Shown here: one piece after another, positions 1 through 10,378 of the stretch
Layout: each line of letters starts with the position of its first letter
Numbering within the stretch: the stretch's first letter is position 1
From: Desmodesmus armatus
Taxonomy: Eukaryota > Chlorophyta > Chlorophyceae > Sphaeropleales > Scenedesmaceae
Assembly: GCA_007449985.2 (NCBI GenBank)
Contig: VIIQ02000582.1
Span: forward strand, 1-64,000
Direction: 5' to 3'
DNA: 64,000 nt
Translations under genes and position numbers: made by a program
The notes under the pieces: generated by a model
What the model saw: the letters and a program-made list of their open reading frames with translations, nothing else
Told to the model about the DNA's origin: nothing
Databases searched by the model: none

Positions 1-533
1 AAGTAACGTCCAGCATCGGCCCTAACAACTGGCCCTTGAGCTGCTCCAGGATTCGAACTTGTAAGGGGGGAACGTGGGTGCTGTGCAAACGTTCAAGTGT
101 CTTGGGCGCCTGTTGGTGGCAGTGCTGGTGTGAGTGTGCAGGTCGTTGGCCAGCTGCTGCTTGATCGACAGGTTGATCTGCCTGCGCTGCAGCTGCTGCT
201 GTGCGCTGCCCCAAATTCGTCTCTTTACTGCATTCTTTCCTGTACATCAGCTATCTCCCCTGGCCAGCGCTGCATTGCGTGTGCAGCAAGGCAGTGTCCC
301 CCCAGACACTGACAGTTGGGCTTTTGCAGCTGCTTGTGTGGAGCCTGGCAGTGCAGCAGTCGACCCCAGTTTGGTCAAACGGCCCTATCTTGCCCTCAGC
401 ACAGGACTCGTGTTCATACAGGTGTGCTGTTACAGGTGTGTGCCTGCTACTGAAACATGCTGGCAGCCCCTAGCTCTAGCTTGCTGCCTGCTGCTGGCTG
501 CACCACAAGCAAAGTCAAGGTTATTGGCTGTGC

Positions 534-559
534 CAAGTTACTTTTTGCCCCACTGCACT
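534..559 (+). repeat. Left terminal inverted repeat, copy 1
   Basis: It matches the reverse complement of 4166-4191 over 26 bases. The same end is found at 4823-4848 and 9111-9136, and truncated at 13399-13420. Confidence 0.9.
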
Positions 560-1802
560 TTCACAAGGAGAGAGGCTGGCAAATGCTCAGGCTGCATGGA
601 TCTAGCAGGACTCCACCATAGATGTGTATCCCCTGAAGAGTCCTTTCTGCACACCTGGGTCGAGGGTGCCCTCCTGCTCCATGATTGCAAGCCAGTGCTG
701 CTGCTAGAGGATCTGCAGCAGCAATGCCCCAGTGCTGAACGCGTCCCGTGCCTTTGCTTGTGCCCAGAGTGCACTGGAAGCTGAACAATTTGCCACTGTT
801 TGCCTGGCCTTTTGACGCCGCTGCTTGTGTGCAGAATTATCGAAGTGACGGGGGTGATTCAGCTGCGGAACAGCACGTCCTGCCAGGTGCGTTGATCTGC
901 TGCGTGAACGTAGGGTTGTTTTGATGAGATTGATTAGAACCAGCTGCGCGTAATCAAGGCTGGAAGTGCAGTCCACAGGAAGGGCACGTTGCAGATTGTG
1001 TCCGAGGTTGGGCTGTGTGTGCGCAAACGGCAGCAGGATGCATCTGCAACACGCAATCATGGCAGACCTATGAATTGCAATTGCGAATTGCGTGCGTGCT
1101 GCGTAACAGCATGCACTTTGAAACACTGAACAGCTGCCATGCTGTTCACACCTGTCAGCCTGGCATGCACATACAAGCATGTTGCCCATTCTAAACAAAT
1201 GCAGAAAAACCACTCTAGTTACCGTGATAAACACATCAGCACCCTGTCAGCCAGGGGCTGTGCTGACCTGTGCCCAGTACTGCTATGTACTGCCTGCAGA
1301 TCGCCAACTGCCACTGCGCAGCACAGACAGCAGCAGCACTACCAGGAAGCAGTGCAGATGCCTCGTGCCAGGTGGGTTGAAAGGAATTGAGCACATTTGC
1401 AGTGCTGGGAATGCAGCTGCTGGGATCCCCAATCTCTCACAGCAGCAGGTGCTCAACCACACGCACGTACTCTGAAAAAATGACAGTACAGCAGCTGCGC
1501 CAACGCGCGCGCGCGCAGCGCGTGGACTGGGCATGCATGCCAGCACCAACAGCAGGCTGCTGCCTCATGCCAGGAGGCAGTATACCCAAGACTAGTAAAA
1601 CACACACCATGGGCCCATACACGCCTGTCGAGAAGGCAAGCAAAGCTTGCACATAACAGGCTGAGGCAAGCCCAGCACAGTGCACAGGAGTAGTGCGCAG
1701 CAGCAGCAACACCTTGCATGCATGCACACCCAAGAAAGCAGCAGCAGCTGGGTGCAGCTGCAAATGTGCTGCAGATGTGCCCTAGTGTGCCCCTCACCCC
1801 AC

Positions 1803-4065
1803 TCAACGAGCATAGGCGTTGGGGTAATCGCCCCCAGCCCCCACACACACACGGTGCTTCTCATCCAAGTAAGAAACAACCTGTGGGGTCTTCAGCATCT
1901 GCCACAGCTGAGGAAGCCCTGCCACATCCTTCTCCACATGCTGAGCCCAGCCATACGTAGGCAGATTGTAAAAGACCTTGCGCACCATGTCCTGCAACTT
2001 GGTGTGGTCATCAAGGAGGCTCCAATCCTCATACAGCTGGCACCTGAGGTGGTGCTTCACAGTACCAAACAGGTGCTCAATAGGCCTGTTCAAGTCATGG
2101 CTGTAGGAGGGCAGAGGCAGCTTACAGCCATTGACACGGACGTCAATCGTGTCGGTGGGGTCATTGGGGTTCACCACCACTTCCCACGTGGCAGTTGCCT
2201 GGACGGCGTCATTGTCATAAGACAACCAGAAGATAGCAAGCTTTGTTACTTTGTTCCACTCCTTGACTATGTGGTAGAGGTTGTTCTCAAATTCCTCCCT
2301 GGTCATCTTCCCTGCCTTGCGGCTGCCGTCTTGAATCTGCAGGGAAGCAAAAAGGAGGCGGGGCACGGGGAAGATGCCTCAGTGGAAGTTCAGGGCGCTA
2401 CGTGCCATGCGGGGGGAGGGGCTCAGGGTTGAGAAGTATGGCAGTGATGGGGCTGAGCTGTGGTTCCCTGATGGCACCTCCCTGCCAGTTGGCCACTACT
2501 CAGGAGAGTACCAGTTGCATTGGCGGCTCCAAGGGTATCCCCGTGGCACCCCCCACCTGCGGGTGGCAACTAGCACAACAGTGCGGGACCCCTGTGATCT
2601 GTGGTGTGCCTTCTGTATGTACAGTGAGGAGGCATGGAGGCAGCAGGGCATGCGTGTGCTACCAGCCTGTGAGCTGAGCTTCATGGACCTGTTGAGGAGG
2701 TGGGGGGTGGACAGGGAGTTCAGCCTTCAGGTGGTGCCGGCTTTTTGGCCGTGGCCCATGGACTTCTTCCACATGCAGCAGGGGTACTTTGTGCAGGTGG
2801 ATGGGAGGTGCCATTGGGTTGCTAAGTACCACCACAGCACATGGGTGGTGTTGCGGCGCGACATGATGCAGAACATGGCAGCAGTGCAGCAAGGTGGTCG
2901 GCTGGTGCGGGTGCACACAGAGGATCTTGGTAATGCTGACTGCATTGCTGCCGCCCTTGAGTCTGCGGCAATGGGCTACACCCTTGTGCTGACACGCTCA
3001 TATAGTACAGCGCTAGTGCGCTGGGGTTCCTTTGATGTGCCCTATTTGCAGCTGCTGAAGTGGTTAGTTCCCAACTGCCAGGGTCACACTGACGGTTACG
3101 GCAATCACACAATTTCCCCAATGTAACAGGCTCACCTCGTACTCCATGTCCCGCTCTACCGCATTGCCATCCAGCCTTGTGTTGATGTGCCGTTGGATCT
3201 TGGTGGTTCCAGTGGTGAACTCCATATACACCACACCCCCTCTGTGCGCAAAGGCGGGGTGGGCGGTCACTGCAACAATGAACTTCACAGTGACATGCTT
3301 GTGGCCCTTTTTCAGCTTCCTCGGCACCACATCAGAGAAGTTGAGGTCATGCTTGTCACACCAGACAAAAACATCAGACTCAGTGTACCTGTCGACAGTG
3401 AATGAAGACTCATCAATGTATATGGTGTGGTTCAAGAATGCTGGCCAATCCTCATGAATGCCCAAACAGTGCTTGGCGTAGTCCACACGCTCCTGCAATT
3501 CCTGTGTTGTGAAGGAGTGCTTGAAGAACAGCTTGCGGCGCACAAGGGAGGGGTCAGCGTCGTGCATGGCATGCAGCAGCTGGTCTGAAAACTTGAGGCC
3601 GTTGTTGGTCATAATTTCCTTCAAACGGGGGCTCTCCCTGATGGCCTCTCCCAGGCTGGTGAAGTGTACCCTGTGCATGACTGTGTTGCCCTTCACTTTC
3701 TCCTCAACAAGCTTCCCCTCCTTGCAAATCTGAGCTGCTTCAAGAGCCTCCTTCTCGTTGCATTTGCGACTACGGCCAGACCTGTGTGCATCGTCCACAC
3801 TCCCGTTCTCAATCCAATGACCCCACCAGGTGCGCAAGTAGTTGAAATCCTTGCTACCAATGAACTGTTGCTCGTCCTCTGGCAGCTGCTGATTGAGAGA
3901 GTCAAGAATGCCCTTCAGGGCATGGTGCGCCTTGGCAAAGTCTGGCCCAGCTTGCCCCAGAAACATGACGCATAACATGCACCCCAACACCCTCACCCAC
4001 GTCTTTTCCTGGGCGTACTTGGTGCCCCTGACATGCTCTCGCAGCAATTCCTCAGCGCAGCGCAA
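1803..4065 (-). CDS. DDE transposase (IS630/Tc1-mariner superfamily), two exons, copy 1
   Basis: Cuts and rejoins the element ends. Exon 1 is 4065-3136 (310 codons, phase 0) and exon 2 is 2336-1803 (177 codons plus stop), giving 487 residues. The donor is GAG|GTGAGC and the acceptor TTCCCTGCAG|ATT, and the frame is kept exactly. The first catalytic Asp is D218 in TIYIDESSF. The second is probably D351 in WLSYDNDAVQ. The third acidic residue is E397 in DLNRPIEHLFGTVK, the equivalent of the LNPIE motif of this superfamily. Residues ~85-120 are basic and helical and may belong to the DNA-binding region. The 45-residue gap between the second and third acids is longer than the 34-35 of classical Tc1/mariner. 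The ORF is intact, so it is probably functional. The family is clear, but the subfamily is not named. Confidence 0.88.
2374..3126 (+). CDS. Antisense ORF nested in the transposase intron; Vsr/DUF559-like nuclease candidate, copy 1
   Basis: A 250-codon ORF on the strand opposite the transposase sits wholly inside its intron (2337-3135), starting 37 bp from one splice site and ending 9 bp from the other. Residues 100-184 show a PD-(D/E)XK pattern like that of Vsr, EDxHD and DUF559 nucleases: E100, then D130 in PMDFF, then FVQVDGRCHW (D143, H147), then D163, and GGRLVRVHTEDL resembling the closing strand GxxVLRV. C74, C78, C81 and C99 could bind zinc. The assignment rests on motif spacing seen by eye, so it is a candidate only. 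It could act as a homing-type nuclease spreading the intron, or be an accessory transposon protein. Chance is unlikely because the ORF fills the intron and is unbroken in every copy. Confidence 0.55.
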   Translation: MPQWKFRALRAMRGEGLRVEKYGSDGAELWFPDGTSLPVGHYSGEYQLHWRLQGYPRGTPHLRVATSTTVRDPCDLWCAFCMYSEEAWRQQGMRVLPACELSFMDLLRRWGVDREFSLQVVPAFWPWPMDFFHMQQGYFVQVDGRCHWVAKYHHSTWVVLRRDMMQNMAAVQQGGRLVRVHTEDLGNADCIAAALESAAMGYTLVLTRSYSTALVRWGSFDVPYLQLLKWLVPNCQGHTDGYGNHTISPM

Positions 4066-4165
4066 AAGATGGCAGCAGCAGGTGCAGTGTGCGGCACTTG
4101 TCAGCCACTACCAGGGTACAGGGTACACTTGGCTAAACCCTAACTTTGACCGGTTCTCACTGGAG

Positions 4166-4191
4166 AGTGCAGTGGGGCAAAAAGTAACTTG
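4166..4191 (-). repeat. Right terminal inverted repeat, copy 1
   Basis: This is the partner of the left inverted repeat. The same end is found at 8454-8479 and 12742-12767. It lies ~100 bp upstream of the transposase start codon, so the promoter must lie in or next to it. Confidence 0.9.
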
Positions 4192-6090
4192 TCTAGTTTC
4201 AGGGCGCGTGTGGCGGGACCTGCGCTGCATCAAGCAAAACTACTTGATATATCTGATACCCTGGGACTTTGCTCGGGGGCTCTAGCTGCTGCTGGCTATT
4301 GGTCATCCGTCCACATCGCCTAACAACCTTGACTTCCAGGATTCGAACTGTAAGGGGGAACGTGGGTGCTGTGCAAACGTTCAAGTGTCTTGGGCGCCTG
4401 TTGGTGGCAGTGCGTGGTGTGAGTGTGCAGGTCGTTGGCCAGCTGCTGCTTGATCGACAGGTTGATCTGCCTGCGCTGCAGCTGCTGCTGTGCGCTGCCC
4501 CAAATTCGTCTCTTTACTGCATTCTTTCCTGTACATCAGCTATCTCCCCTGGCCAGCGCTGCATTGCGTGTGCAGCAAGGCAGTGTCCCCCCAGACACTG
4601 ACAGTTGGGCTTTTGCAGCTGCTTGTGTGGAGCCTGGCAGTGCAGCAGTCGACCCCAGTTTGGTCAAACGGCCCTATCTTGCCCTCAGCACAGGACTCGT
4701 GTTCATACAGGTGTGCTGTTACAGGTGTGTGCCTGCTACTGAAACATGCTGGCAGCCCCTAGCTCTAGCTTGCTGCCTGCTGCTGGCTGCACCACAAGCA
4801 AAGTCAAGGTTATTGGCTGTGCCAAGTTACTTTTTGCCCCACTGCACTTTCACCAAGGAGAGGCTGGCAAATGCTCAGGCTGCATGGATCTAGCAGGACT
4901 CCACCATAGATGTGTATCCCCTGAAGAGTCCTTTCTGCACACCTGGGTCGAGGGTGCCCTCCTGCTCCATGATTGCAAGCCAGTGCTGCTGCTAGAGGAT
5001 CTGCAGCAGCAATGCCCCAGTGCTGAACGCGTCCCGTGCCTTTGCTTGTGCCCAGAGTGCACTGGAAGCTGAACAATTTGCCACTGTTTGCCTGGCCTTT
5101 TGACGCCGCTGCTTGTGTGCAGAATTATCGAAGTGACGGGGGTGATTCAGCTGCGGAACAGCACGTCCTGCCAGGTGCGTTGATCTGCTGCGTGAACGTA
5201 GGGTTGTTTTGATGAGATTGATTAGAACCAGCTGCGCGTAATCAAGGCTGGAAGTGCAGTCCACAGGAAGGGCACGTTGCAGATTGTGTCCGAGGTTGGG
5301 CTGTGTGTGCGCAAACGGCAGCAGGATGCATCTGCAACACGCAATCATGGCAGACCTATGAATTGCAATTGCGAATTGCGTGCGTGCTGCGTAACAGCAT
5401 GCACTTTGAAACACTGAACAGCTGCCATGCTGTTCACACCTGTCAGCCTGGCATGCACATACAAGCATGTTGCCCATTCTAAACAAATGCAGAAAAACCA
5501 CTCTAGTTACCGTGATAAACACATCAGCACCCTGTCAGCCAGGGGCTGTGCTGACCTGTGCCCAGTACTGCTATGTACTGCCTGCAGATCGCCAACTGCC
5601 ACTGCGCAGCACAGACAGCAGCAGCACTACCAGGAAGCAGTGCAGATGCCTCGTGCCAGGTGGGTTGAAAGGAATTGAGCACATTTGCAGTGCTGGGAAT
5701 GCAGCTGCTGGGATCCCCAATCTCTCACAGCAGCAGGTGCTCAACCACACGCACGTACTCTGAAAAAATGACAGTACAGCAGCTGCGCCAACGCGCGCGC
5801 GCGCAGCGCGTGGACTGGGCATGCATGCCAGCACCAACAGCAGGCTGCTGCCTCATGCCAGGAGGCAGTATACCCAAGACTAGTAAAACACACACCATGG
5901 GCCCATACACGCCTGTCGAGAAGGCAAGCAAAGCTTGCACATAACAGGCTGAGGCAAGCCCAGCACAGTGCACAGGAGTAGTGCGCAGCAGCAGCAACAC
6001 CTTGCATGCATGCACACCCAAGAAAGCAGCAGCAGCTGGGTGCAGCTGCAAATGTGCTGCAGATGTGCCCTAGTGTGCCCCTCACCCCAC

Positions 6091-8353
6091 TCAACGAGCA
6101 TAGGCGTTGGGGTAATCGCCCCCAGCCCCCACACACACACGGTGCTTCTCATCCAAGTAAGAAACAACCTGTGGGGTCTTCAGCATCTGCCACAGCTGAG
6201 GAAGCCCTGCCACATCCTTCTCCACATGCTGAGCCCAGCCATACGTAGGCAGATTGTAAAAGACCTTGCGCACCATGTCCTGCAACTTGGTGTGGTCATC
6301 AAGGAGGCTCCAATCCTCATACAGCTGGCACCTGAGGTGGTGCTTCACAGTACCAAACAGGTGCTCAATAGGCCTGTTCAAGTCATGGCTGTAGGAGGGC
6401 AGAGGCAGCTTACAGCCATTGACACGGACGTCAATCGTGTCGGTGGGGTCATTGGGGTTCACCACCACTTCCCACGTGGCAGTTGCCTGGACGGCGTCAT
6501 TGTCATAAGACAACCAGAAGATAGCAAGCTTTGTTACTTTGTTCCACTCCTTGACTATGTGGTAGAGGTTGTTCTCAAATTCCTCCCTGGTCATCTTCCC
6601 TGCCTTGCGGCTGCCGTCTTGAATCTGCAGGGAAGCAAAAAGGAGGCGGGGCACGGGGAAGATGCCTCAGTGGAAGTTCAGGGCGCTACGTGCCATGCGG
6701 GGGGAGGGGCTCAGGGTTGAGAAGTATGGCAGTGATGGGGCTGAGCTGTGGTTCCCTGATGGCACCTCCCTGCCAGTTGGCCACTACTCAGGAGAGTACC
6801 AGTTGCATTGGCGGCTCCAAGGGTATCCCCGTGGCACCCCCCACCTGCGGGTGGCAACTAGCACAACAGTGCGGGACCCCTGTGATCTGTGGTGTGCCTT
6901 CTGTATGTACAGTGAGGAGGCATGGAGGCAGCAGGGCATGCGTGTGCTACCAGCCTGTGAGCTGAGCTTCATGGACCTGTTGAGGAGGTGGGGGGTGGAC
7001 AGGGAGTTCAGCCTTCAGGTGGTGCCGGCTTTTTGGCCGTGGCCCATGGACTTCTTCCACATGCAGCAGGGGTACTTTGTGCAGGTGGATGGGAGGTGCC
7101 ATTGGGTTGCTAAGTACCACCACAGCACATGGGTGGTGTTGCGGCGCGACATGATGCAGAACATGGCAGCAGTGCAGCAAGGTGGTCGGCTGGTGCGGGT
7201 GCACACAGAGGATCTTGGTAATGCTGACTGCATTGCTGCCGCCCTTGAGTCTGCGGCAATGGGCTACACCCTTGTGCTGACACGCTCATATAGTACAGCG
7301 CTAGTGCGCTGGGGTTCCTTTGATGTGCCCTATTTGCAGCTGCTGAAGTGGTTAGTTCCCAACTGCCAGGGTCACACTGACGGTTACGGCAATCACACAA
7401 TTTCCCCAATGTAACAGGCTCACCTCGTACTCCATGTCCCGCTCTACCGCATTGCCATCCAGCCTTGTGTTGATGTGCCGTTGGATCTTGGTGGTTCCAG
7501 TGGTGAACTCCATATACACCACACCCCCTCTGTGCGCAAAGGCGGGGTGGGCGGTCACTGCAACAATGAACTTCACAGTGACATGCTTGTGGCCCTTTTT
7601 CAGCTTCCTCGGCACCACATCAGAGAAGTTGAGGTCATGCTTGTCACACCAGACAAAAACATCAGACTCAGTGTACCTGTCGACAGTGAATGAAGACTCA
7701 TCAATGTATATGGTGTGGTTCAAGAATGCTGGCCAATCCTCATGAATGCCCAAACAGTGCTTGGCGTAGTCCACACGCTCCTGCAATTCCTGTGTTGTGA
7801 AGGAGTGCTTGAAGAACAGCTTGCGGCGCACAAGGGAGGGGTCAGCGTCGTGCATGGCATGCAGCAGCTGGTCTGAAAACTTGAGGCCGTTGTTGGTCAT
7901 AATTTCCTTCAAACGGGGGCTCTCCCTGATGGCCTCTCCCAGGCTGGTGAAGTGTACCCTGTGCATGACTGTGTTGCCCTTCACTTTCTCCTCAACAAGC
8001 TTCCCCTCCTTGCAAATCTGAGCTGCTTCAAGAGCCTCCTTCTCGTTGCATTTGCGACTACGGCCAGACCTGTGTGCATCGTCCACACTCCCGTTCTCAA
8101 TCCAATGACCCCACCAGGTGCGCAAGTAGTTGAAATCCTTGCTACCAATGAACTGTTGCTCGTCCTCTGGCAGCTGCTGATTGAGAGAGTCAAGAATGCC
8201 CTTCAGGGCATGGTGCGCCTTGGCAAAGTCTGGCCCAGCTTGCCCCAGAAACATGACGCATAACATGCACCCCAACACCCTCACCCACGTCTTTTCCTGG
8301 GCGTACTTGGTGCCCCTGACATGCTCTCGCAGCAATTCCTCAGCGCAGCGCAA
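6091..8353 (-). CDS. DDE transposase, copy 2
   Basis: Exons are 8353-7424 and 6624-6091, with the same splice sites and the same 487-residue product as copy 1. All three catalytic acids are present and no disabling change was seen. Confidence 0.88.
6662..7414 (+). CDS. Intron-nested antisense nuclease-like ORF, copy 2
   Basis: The 250-residue product is identical to that of copy 1 and lies inside intron 6625-7423 of the second transposase. See the copy 1 entry for motifs and doubts. Confidence 0.55.
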   Translation: MPQWKFRALRAMRGEGLRVEKYGSDGAELWFPDGTSLPVGHYSGEYQLHWRLQGYPRGTPHLRVATSTTVRDPCDLWCAFCMYSEEAWRQQGMRVLPACELSFMDLLRRWGVDREFSLQVVPAFWPWPMDFFHMQQGYFVQVDGRCHWVAKYHHSTWVVLRRDMMQNMAAVQQGGRLVRVHTEDLGNADCIAAALESAAMGYTLVLTRSYSTALVRWGSFDVPYLQLLKWLVPNCQGHTDGYGNHTISPM

Positions 8354-10378
8354 AAGATGGCAGCAGCAGGTGCAGTGTGCGGCACTTGTCAGCCACTACC
8401 AGGGTACAGGGTACACTTGGCTAAACCCTAACTTTGACCGGTTCTCACTGGAGAGTGCAGTGGGGCAAAAAGTAACTTGTCTAGTTTCAGGGCGCGTGTG
8501 GCGGGACCTGCGCTGCATCAAGCAAAACTACTTGATATATCTGATACCCTGGGACTTTGCTCGGGGGCTCTAGCTGCTGCTGGCTATTGGTCATCCGTCC
8601 ACATCGCCTAACAACCTTGACTTCCAGGATTCGAACTGTAAGGGGGAACGTGGGTGCTGTGCAAACGTTCAAGTGTCTTGGGCGCCTGTTGGTGGCAGTG
8701 CGTGGTGTGAGTGTGCAGGTCGTTGGCCAGCTGCTGCTTGATCGACAGGTTGATCTGCCTGCGCTGCAGCTGCTGCTGTGCGCTGCCCCAAATTCGTCTC
8801 TTTACTGCATTCTTTCCTGTACATCAGCTATCTCCCCTGGCCAGCGCTGCATTGCGTGTGCAGCAAGGCAGTGTCCCCCCAGACACTGACAGTTGGGCTT
8901 TTGCAGCTGCTTGTGTGGAGCCTGGCAGTGCAGCAGTCGACCCCAGTTTGGTCAAACGGCCCTATCTTGCCCTCAGCACAGGACTCGTGTTCATACAGGT
9001 GTGCTGTTACAGGTGTGTGCCTGCTACTGAAACATGCTGGCAGCCCCTAGCTCTAGCTTGCTGCCTGCTGCTGGCTGCACCACAAGCAAAGTCAAGGTTA
9101 TTGGCTGTGCCAAGTTACTTTTTGCCCCACTGCACTTTCACCAAGGAGAGGCTGGCAAATGCTCAGGCTGCATGGATCTAGCAGGACTCCACCATAGATG
9201 TGTATCCCCTGAAGAGTCCTTTCTGCACACCTGGGTCGAGGGTGCCCTCCTGCTCCATGATTGCAAGCCAGTGCTGCTGCTAGAGGATCTGCAGCAGCAA
9301 TGCCCCAGTGCTGAACGCGTCCCGTGCCTTTGCTTGTGCCCAGAGTGCACTGGAAGCTGAACAATTTGCCACTGTTTGCCTGGCCTTTTGACGCCGCTGC
9401 TTGTGTGCAGAATTATCGAAGTGACGGGGGTGATTCAGCTGCGGAACAGCACGTCCTGCCAGGTGCGTTGATCTGCTGCGTGAACGTAGGGTTGTTTTGA
9501 TGAGATTGATTAGAACCAGCTGCGCGTAATCAAGGCTGGAAGTGCAGTCCACAGGAAGGGCACGTTGCAGATTGTGTCCGAGGTTGGGCTGTGTGTGCGC
9601 AAACGGCAGCAGGATGCATCTGCAACACGCAATCATGGCAGACCTATGAATTGCAATTGCGAATTGCGTGCGTGCTGCGTAACAGCATGCACTTTGAAAC
9701 ACTGAACAGCTGCCATGCTGTTCACACCTGTCAGCCTGGCATGCACATACAAGCATGTTGCCCATTCTAAACAAATGCAGAAAAACCACTCTAGTTACCG
9801 TGATAAACACATCAGCACCCTGTCAGCCAGGGGCTGTGCTGACCTGTGCCCAGTACTGCTATGTACTGCCTGCAGATCGCCAACTGCCACTGCGCAGCAC
9901 AGACAGCAGCAGCACTACCAGGAAGCAGTGCAGATGCCTCGTGCCAGGTGGGTTGAAAGGAATTGAGCACATTTGCAGTGCTGGGAATGCAGCTGCTGGG
10001 ATCCCCAATCTCTCACAGCAGCAGGTGCTCAACCACACGCACGTACTCTGAAAAAATGACAGTACAGCAGCTGCGCCAACGCGCGCGCGCGCAGCGCGTG
10101 GACTGGGCATGCATGCCAGCACCAACAGCAGGCTGCTGCCTCATGCCAGGAGGCAGTATACCCAAGACTAGTAAAACACACACCATGGGCCCATACACGC
10201 CTGTCGAGAAGGCAAGCAAAGCTTGCACATAACAGGCTGAGGCAAGCCCAGCACAGTGCACAGGAGTAGTGCGCAGCAGCAGCAACACCTTGCATGCATG
10301 CACACCCAAGAAAGCAGCAGCAGCTGGGTGCAGCTGCAAATGTGCTGCAGATGTGCCCTAGTGTGCCCCTCACCCCAC

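Larger units (their letters stand above)
534..4191 (-). mobile_element. IS630/Tc1-mariner-like DNA transposon, copy 1
   Basis: Perfect 26-bp terminal inverted repeats lie at 534-559 and 4166-4191 (outer end CAAGTTACTTTTTGCCCC). The dinucleotide TA occurs five bases in from each outer edge (539-540 and 4185-4186). The mobile unit could therefore be 541-4184 with the TA target duplication typical of this superfamily, with CAAGT/ACTTG being target sequence or part of the inverted repeat. The transposase start is about 100 bp inside the right end. The ~1.24 kb between the left end and the transposase stop shows no credible gene, only CAG-rich sequence with shadow ORFs. Confidence 0.88.
4823..8479 (-). 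mobile_element. IS630/Tc1-mariner-like DNA transposon, copy 2
   Basis: Second array copy with the same 26-bp ends (4823-4848, 8454-8479). Near the left end this copy reads CACCAAGGAGAGG where copy 1 reads CACAAGGAGAGAGG, an indel difference. Confidence 0.88.

Noticed and set aside
134..784. 216-codon Cys/Leu-rich ORF in each array unit
   Set aside because: It crosses the transposon end, changes length between copies through small indels, and has the composition of CAG-rich non-coding DNA.
1680..2432. 250-codon + strand ORF overlapping transposase exon 2
   Set aside because: It is a shadow of the transposase frame; the catalytic motifs are on the minus strand.
4128..4146. Telomere-like AAACCCTAA in each unit
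   Set aside because: Only one and a half repeats; no array.
4336..4356. GGATTCGAAC resembling a tRNA T-loop (B box)
   Set aside because: The flanking bases cannot form a T stem or the rest of a cloverleaf on either strand.
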